Assembly (NCBI GenBank): GCA_027604705.1 | Contig: JADHYV010000022.1 | Coordinates: forward strand, 269,851-333,850 | Direction of reading: 5' to 3' | From: Allomyces arbusculus | Lineage: Eukaryota; Blastocladiomycota; Blastocladiomycetes; Blastocladiales; Blastocladiaceae | DNA length: 64,000 nt | Shown here: positions 63,974 through 64,000 of the stretch, piece by piece | Position numbering within the stretch: the stretch's first letter is position 1 | Layout of the letters: every line of letters begins with the position of its first letter | Notes under the pieces: model-generated | What the model was told of the DNA's origin: nothing | Databases searched by the model: none | Seen by the model: the letters and a program-made list of their open reading frames with translations, nothing else | Translations under genes and position numbers: made by a program

Positions 63974-64000
63974 ATGAGCATTGCCAGCACCCTTGTCCAA
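63974..64000 (+). CDS. Possible start of a gene cut by the right edge
   Basis: MSIASTLVQ is open to the edge, preceded by an AT-rich stretch (TATTAATTTTGTACCAGAATAATAACA) and an ATCGAT element. Too short to identify. Confidence 0.35.

Noticed and set aside
1-64000. tRNA or rRNA genes
   Set aside because: No cloverleaf-like segment or conserved rRNA stretch was noticed on reading; a tRNAscan-SE run would be needed to exclude them.

Overview
The window reads as part of a large nucleocytoplasmic DNA virus (Nucleocytoviricota), either a free genome or a copy integrated in a protist genome. Hallmarks are the N-terminus of a viral RNA polymerase largest subunit (left edge), RNase III, a poxvirus-type Holliday junction resolvase, topoisomerase II, ribonucleotide reductase small subunit, ATP-dependent DNA ligase, a double-jelly-roll capsid protein, an A32-type packaging ATPase and a (broken) D5-type helicase-primase. 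No bacterial-style ribosome binding sites or operons are visible. The family cannot be named from the sequence alone.

Layout. 1-28.3 kb is a compact, gene-dense block of informational and virion genes, with intergenic gaps mostly under 120 bases and divergent pairs sharing short AT-rich palindromes. It holds a 1913-residue fibre with a self-cleaving S74-type C-terminus, a secreted protein whose predicted mature N-terminus is histidine (LPMO-like), candidate virion membrane proteins, a dNMP kinase and an Atg8/GABARAP homologue that ends exactly at the conjugation glycine. 28.3-35.3 kb is visibly more GC-rich: a RING protein, an unknown protein, a 33-residue-repeat protein and an intein-split ribonucleotide reductase. 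35.7-47.2 kb mixes a helicase/HA-repeat/Rrp8-like methyltransferase fusion, a polinton-type integrase, an SR-rich basic protein, capsid protein, DNA ligase and packaging ATPase. 48-64 kb is accessory and decaying: an SF2 helicase, a SET-domain protein, three genes that make sense only when spliced through short GT-AG introns, a helicase-primase with a frameshift and two stops, several copies of a dispersed ~200-bp repeat, and long tandem arrays.

Two promoter styles can be proposed. TTTAAA-centred palindromes lie about 26-40 bases before capsid, minor-capsid and ligase starts. An ATCGAT palindrome followed by a TATA-like box precedes ribonucleotide reductase, dNMP kinase, helicases and the RING protein. 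This would fit late and early classes respectively, but that is inference.

The most interesting items are the viral Atg8, the His-brace-like secreted protein, the paralogous spliced genes with conserved intron positions, the intein inserted between a metal ligand and the radical tyrosine of ribonucleotide reductase, and the helicase-methyltransferase fusion.
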